From Pantoea sp. Brub (GTDB taxonomy: Bacteria > Pseudomonadota > Gammaproteobacteria > Enterobacterales > Enterobacteriaceae), in NCBI GenBank assembly GCA_016642085.1, contig VOQV01000008.1, positions 1 through 43,374 of the forward strand: a DNA stretch of 43,374 bases. The letters are read 5' to 3'. The notes under the pieces were generated by a model. The model ran no database searches and had not been told where the DNA came from. It saw only the letters and a program-made list of their open reading frames with translations. Positions within the stretch are counted from its first letter, which is position 1. Every line of letters starts with the position of its first letter. Position numbers and translations under genes: made by a program. Shown one piece after another: positions 40,857 to 43,374 of the stretch.

Positions 40857-42980
40857 ATGAATAATATAGAAGAAAATAAATATAAATATTTAAATCAATA
40901 TACTTTAGATATTACTAAACATGCTGAAAATGGTCAATTAGATCCTGTAATTGGTAGAGATGAAGAAATTCGTCGTACAATTCAAGTGTTACAACGTAGA
41001 ACTAAAAATAATCCTGTACTTATTGGTGAGCCCGGAGTAGGTAAAACTGCTATTGTTGAAGGATTAGCACAACGAATTATTAATTCTGAAATACCTGAAA
41101 ATTTAAAAAATCGTAAATTATTATCACTTGATATAGGTGCTTTAATAGCTGGTGCTAAATATCGTGGTGAATTTGAAGAAAGATTAAAAAATTTATTAAA
41201 AGAATTACATAGACAACAAGGGAATATTATTTTATTTATTGACGAATTACATACTATAGCATCAGCTGGTCAAGTTGATAGTAGTTCTATAAATGCCGGT
41301 AATTTACTCAAGCCTGCTCTAGCTAGAGGAGAACTTCATTGTATAGGAGCTACAACTTTAGATGAATATCGTCAGTATATCGAAAAAGATCCTGCTCTTG
41401 AAAGAAGATTTCAAAAAGTTTATGTATCTGAACCAACAGTAACAAATACTATTGCTATTTTGAGAGGTATTAAAGAACGTTATGAATTACATCATCATGT
41501 TCAAATTACTGATCTTGCTATTGTTGCTGCAGCAAAGCTATCTCATAGATATGTAGTAGATAGACAATTACCAGACAAGGCCATTGATTTAATTGATGAA
41601 GCAGCTGCTAGTATTCGTTTGCAAATTGACTCAAAACCTGAATTTCTTGATAAACTTGAAAGACGTATTATACAATTAAAACTTGAACAAAGGGCTTTAA
41701 AAAAAGAAATAGATATTGTTAGCATAGATCGTCTTAAAATTTTAGAACAAGAATTATATCAAACAGAAAAGAAATATCAAGAATTTGAAAAAAAATGGCA
41801 AATGGATAAACTATCTATTTTAAGTATCCAAAATATCAAAACTAAGCTTGAAACAGCTAAGTTAGCTTTAGAACAATCTAGACGTTTAGTGAATTTAGAA
41901 AAAATGTCTGAATTACAATATGGTACTATTCCATATCTTGAAAAAGAACTTAAAATAGCTAAATTAAATGAAAGTAATATAAAACTGTTATCTAATCGTG
42001 TTACAGATTCAGAAATAGCTGATGTTTTATCTCGATGGACAGGAATACCAGTAGATAAAATATTAAAAACAGAAAAAGAAAAACTATTAAGAATAGAAAA
42101 TGAATTGCATAAAAACATTGTAGGACAAGATGAAGCAGTGAAAGTAGTATCAAATGCTATTCGTCGTAGTCGTACTGGTTTATCTGATCCTAATCGTCCA
42201 ATTGGTTCTTTTTTATTTTTAGGACCTACTGGTGTAGGGAAAACCGAGCTTTCTAAATCATTAGCAAATTTTTTATTTGATAGCAAAGAATCAATAATTA
42301 GAATTGATATGTCTGAGTTTATGGAAAAACATTCTGTATCAAGATTGATTGGTGCTCCACCTGGTTATATAGGATATGAATCAGGAGGATACATCACAGA
42401 AGCGATTCGTAGAAGACCTTATTCTGTTATATTATTAGATGAAATTGAAAAAGCACATAAAGATATTTTTAATATTTTACTTCAATTATTAGATGATGGT
42501 CGTTTAACAGATGGACATGGAAGAACTATTAATTTTCTCAATACGTTGATTATTATGACTTCTAATTTAGGATCAAATTTAATTCATGAAAACATAGATA
42601 AATACAGTTATGCACAAATTAAAAATATGATCATGGAAATAGTTAATCATCATTTTAATCCTGAATTTATTAATCGCATAGATGAAATAGTAGTATTTCA
42701 TCCGCTAAATATGAATGATATTATATCTATTACACAAATTCAAATAGAACATTTAAATAAACGTCTTCAAGAACAGGGATACAATTTGTCTTTTTCTAAA
42801 GAAGCTATTCATCTTTTAGGAAAATTAAGTTATAATCCCATATACGGAGCACGACCACTTAAAAGATTCATTCAACAAAAAATTGAAAATTTATTAGCAT
42901 TAAAAATTCTTCAAGGAGAATTTGTTCCCAACAAACAAATAAATATCGATGTTATAAATAATGATATTATTATATGTTAA
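40857..42980 (+). CDS. clpB: Disaggregase ClpB, short form lacking the N-domain
   Basis: ClpB is the hexameric AAA+ chaperone that extracts proteins from aggregates with DnaK. Here it has 707 residues (711 from an ATG at 40845) against 857 in E. coli. It begins just before [21 protein letters not shown], so the whole N-terminal substrate-binding domain of about 148 residues is missing. Both AAA modules are intact: Walker A GEPGVGKT (Lys63) and Walker [10 protein letters not shown]; then the coiled-coil middle domain (about 255-380); then [19 protein letters not shown] and the C-terminal [16 protein letters not shown]. The chosen start matches the internal start (codon 149) of the short E. coli isoform and has GGAA six bases upstream. 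No sigma-32 promoter was recognised. 16S rRNA follows, as at E. coli rrnG. Confidence 0.96.
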   Translation: MNNIEENKYKYLNQYTLDITKHAENGQLDPVIGRDEEIRRTIQVLQRRTKNNPVLIGEPGVGKTAIVEGLAQRIINSEIPENLKNRKLLSLDIGALIAGAKYRGEFEERLKNLLKELHRQQGNIILFIDELHTIASAGQVDSSSINAGNLLKPALARGELHCIGATTLDEYRQYIEKDPALERRFQKVYVSEPTVTNTIAILRGIKERYELHHHVQITDLAIVAAAKLSHRYVVDRQLPDKAIDLIDEAAASIRLQIDSKPEFLDKLERRIIQLKLEQRALKKEIDIVSIDRLKILEQELYQTEKKYQEFEKKWQMDKLSILSIQNIKTKLETAKLALEQSRRLVNLEKMSELQYGTIPYLEKELKIAKLNESNIKLLSNRVTDSEIADVLSRWTGIPVDKILKTEKEKLLRIENELHKNIVGQDEAVKVVSNAIRRSRTGLSDPNRPIGSFLFLGPTGVGKTELSKSLANFLFDSKESIIRIDMSEFMEKHSVSRLIGAPPGYIGYESGGYITEAIRRRPYSVILLDEIEKAHKDIFNILLQLLDDGRLTDGHGRTINFLNTLIIMTSNLGSNLIHENIDKYSYAQIKNMIMEIVNHHFNPEFINRIDEIVVFHPLNMNDIISITQIQIEHLNKRLQEQGYNLSFSKEAIHLLGKLSYNPIYGARPLKRFIQQKIENLLALKILQGEFVPNKQINIDVINNDIIIC

Positions 42981-42999
42981 TCTCATTTTATTATGAGAT
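42980..42999 (+). terminator. Possible weak terminator after clpB
   Basis: ATCTCAT and ATGAGAT form a 7-bp stem with a 6-base loop directly at the clpB stop. The following bases (ATTTATAATT) are not a clean T-run, so efficiency is doubtful. Confidence 0.4.
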
Positions 43000-43084
43000 A
43001 TTTATAATTATATTGTTTATAATGTAAAAATGTTAAATTATAATTGCATAATGGAATTAATTTTCTTATTTTGAAAGAAATAGT

Positions 43085-43114
43085 TTGACTATCAATGATA
43101 TTAAATAGTAGTAT
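43085..43114 (+). promoter_or_regulatory. Probable rrn promoter
   Basis: TTGACT (43085-43090) and TAGTAT (43109-43114) are 18 bases apart, about 175 bases upstream of mature 16S. The -35 equals that of E. coli rrn P2. No second promoter or UP element can be separated from the A/T background. Confidence 0.5.
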
Positions 43115-43150
43115 GTATATTGCTTTACGGTTATCTATTGTATATTAAAT

Positions 43151-43200
43151 AGTTCTTTTAAAATTTGTAATGTAATATGTGTGAGTACTCGTAAGAGTGA
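43151..43200 (+). promoter_or_regulatory. rrn leader with boxA-like antitermination site
   Basis: AGTTCTTTTAAA at 43151-43162 matches 8 of 12 bases of E. coli boxA (TGCTCTTTAACA), and GTGTGAGTACTCG at 43180-43192 matches the conserved GTGTGGGCACTCG that follows boxA in E. coli rrn leaders. Order and spacing agree, so this is very likely the NusB/NusE-binding leader. Confidence 0.65.
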
Positions 43201-43288
43201 TATCAGTATTTTTTTTAAATTTTAAATATTAATTTTTAATTGGTTAAGTTTATTGTTTTAATAATTAAATTTAATGCAAATTTAATTC

Positions 43289-43374
43289 AAATTGAAGAGT
43301 TTGATCATGGCTCAGATTGAACGCTGGCGGCAAGCCTAACACATGCAAGTCGAACGGTAACATAGAAAAGTTTA
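43289..43374 (+). rRNA. 16S ribosomal RNA (5' end only)
   Basis: The sequence from AAATTGAAGAGTTTGATC onward, through GGCTCAGATTGAACGCTGG and CTAACACATGCAAGTCGAAC, is the universal 5' end of bacterial 16S rRNA and is nearly identical to E. coli. The gene runs off the right edge of the window after 86 bases. Its position next to clpB matches E. coli rrnG. Confidence 0.98.

Noticed and set aside
41777-42286. Minus-strand open frame of 169 codons inside clpB
   Set aside because: Shadow of conserved ClpB codons, including the second Walker A region; no independent evidence.

Overview
The window comes from a very AT-rich, reduced chromosome of a gammaproteobacterium in the Enterobacterales, most likely an obligate or near-obligate insect symbiont. 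Three things point there. The proteins align from end to end with Escherichia coli homologues. The gene order follows E. coli almost perfectly: recC-recB-argA-tRNA-fMet-queF-pyrG-eno-cys-ispDF-rpoS-mutS-pncC-recA-alaS-csrA-tRNA-Ser-tRNA-Arg-gshA-luxS-ffh-rpsP-rimM-trmD-rplS-aroF-tyrA-pheA-bamD-rluD-clpB-16S rRNA. Dozens of genes that lie between these in E. coli (ptrA, recD, relA, surE, nlpD, recX, smpB, grpE, raiA, pgeF and others) are absent, leaving AT-rich gaps. I do not name a genus.

Layout. Positions 1-5871 hold recC (5' end outside the window) and recB; ptrA and recD have gone from this locus. Positions 5929-8423 carry argA, an initiator tRNA and queF on the minus strand. pyrG-eno (9180-12167) is followed by about 5.7 kb of pseudogenes, a decayed cysJ-cysI-cysH-cysG-cysD sulfate-assimilation operon. 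Then come ispD-ispF, rpoS, mutS (minus), pncC, recA, alaS, csrA, two tRNAs, gshA, luxS, ffh, the rpsP-rimM-trmD-rplS operon, aroF-tyrA, pheA and bamD (both minus), rluD, clpB, and an rrn leader with the first bases of 16S rRNA.

How it fits together. The intact genes support recombination and mismatch repair (recB, recC, recA, mutS), translation, isoprenoid synthesis, and the entry steps to arginine (argA) and to phenylalanine and tyrosine (aroF, tyrA, pheA), as expected of an amino-acid-provisioning symbiont. Sulfate reduction has been lost, apparently recently, while the cysteine-consuming gene gshA is intact, so cysteine or another reduced sulfur source is probably imported.

No mobile element, phage, CRISPR array or defence island is visible. 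The notable signals are changes inside familiar genes: RecB has lost two nuclease active-site residues along with the loss of recD; PheA lacks its chorismate mutase domain and has an altered phenylalanine-binding motif; ClpB exists only as the form without the N-domain; and a perfect 21-bp inverted repeat is embedded in the end of trmD. Comparisons with E. coli proteins were made from memory, without alignment software.
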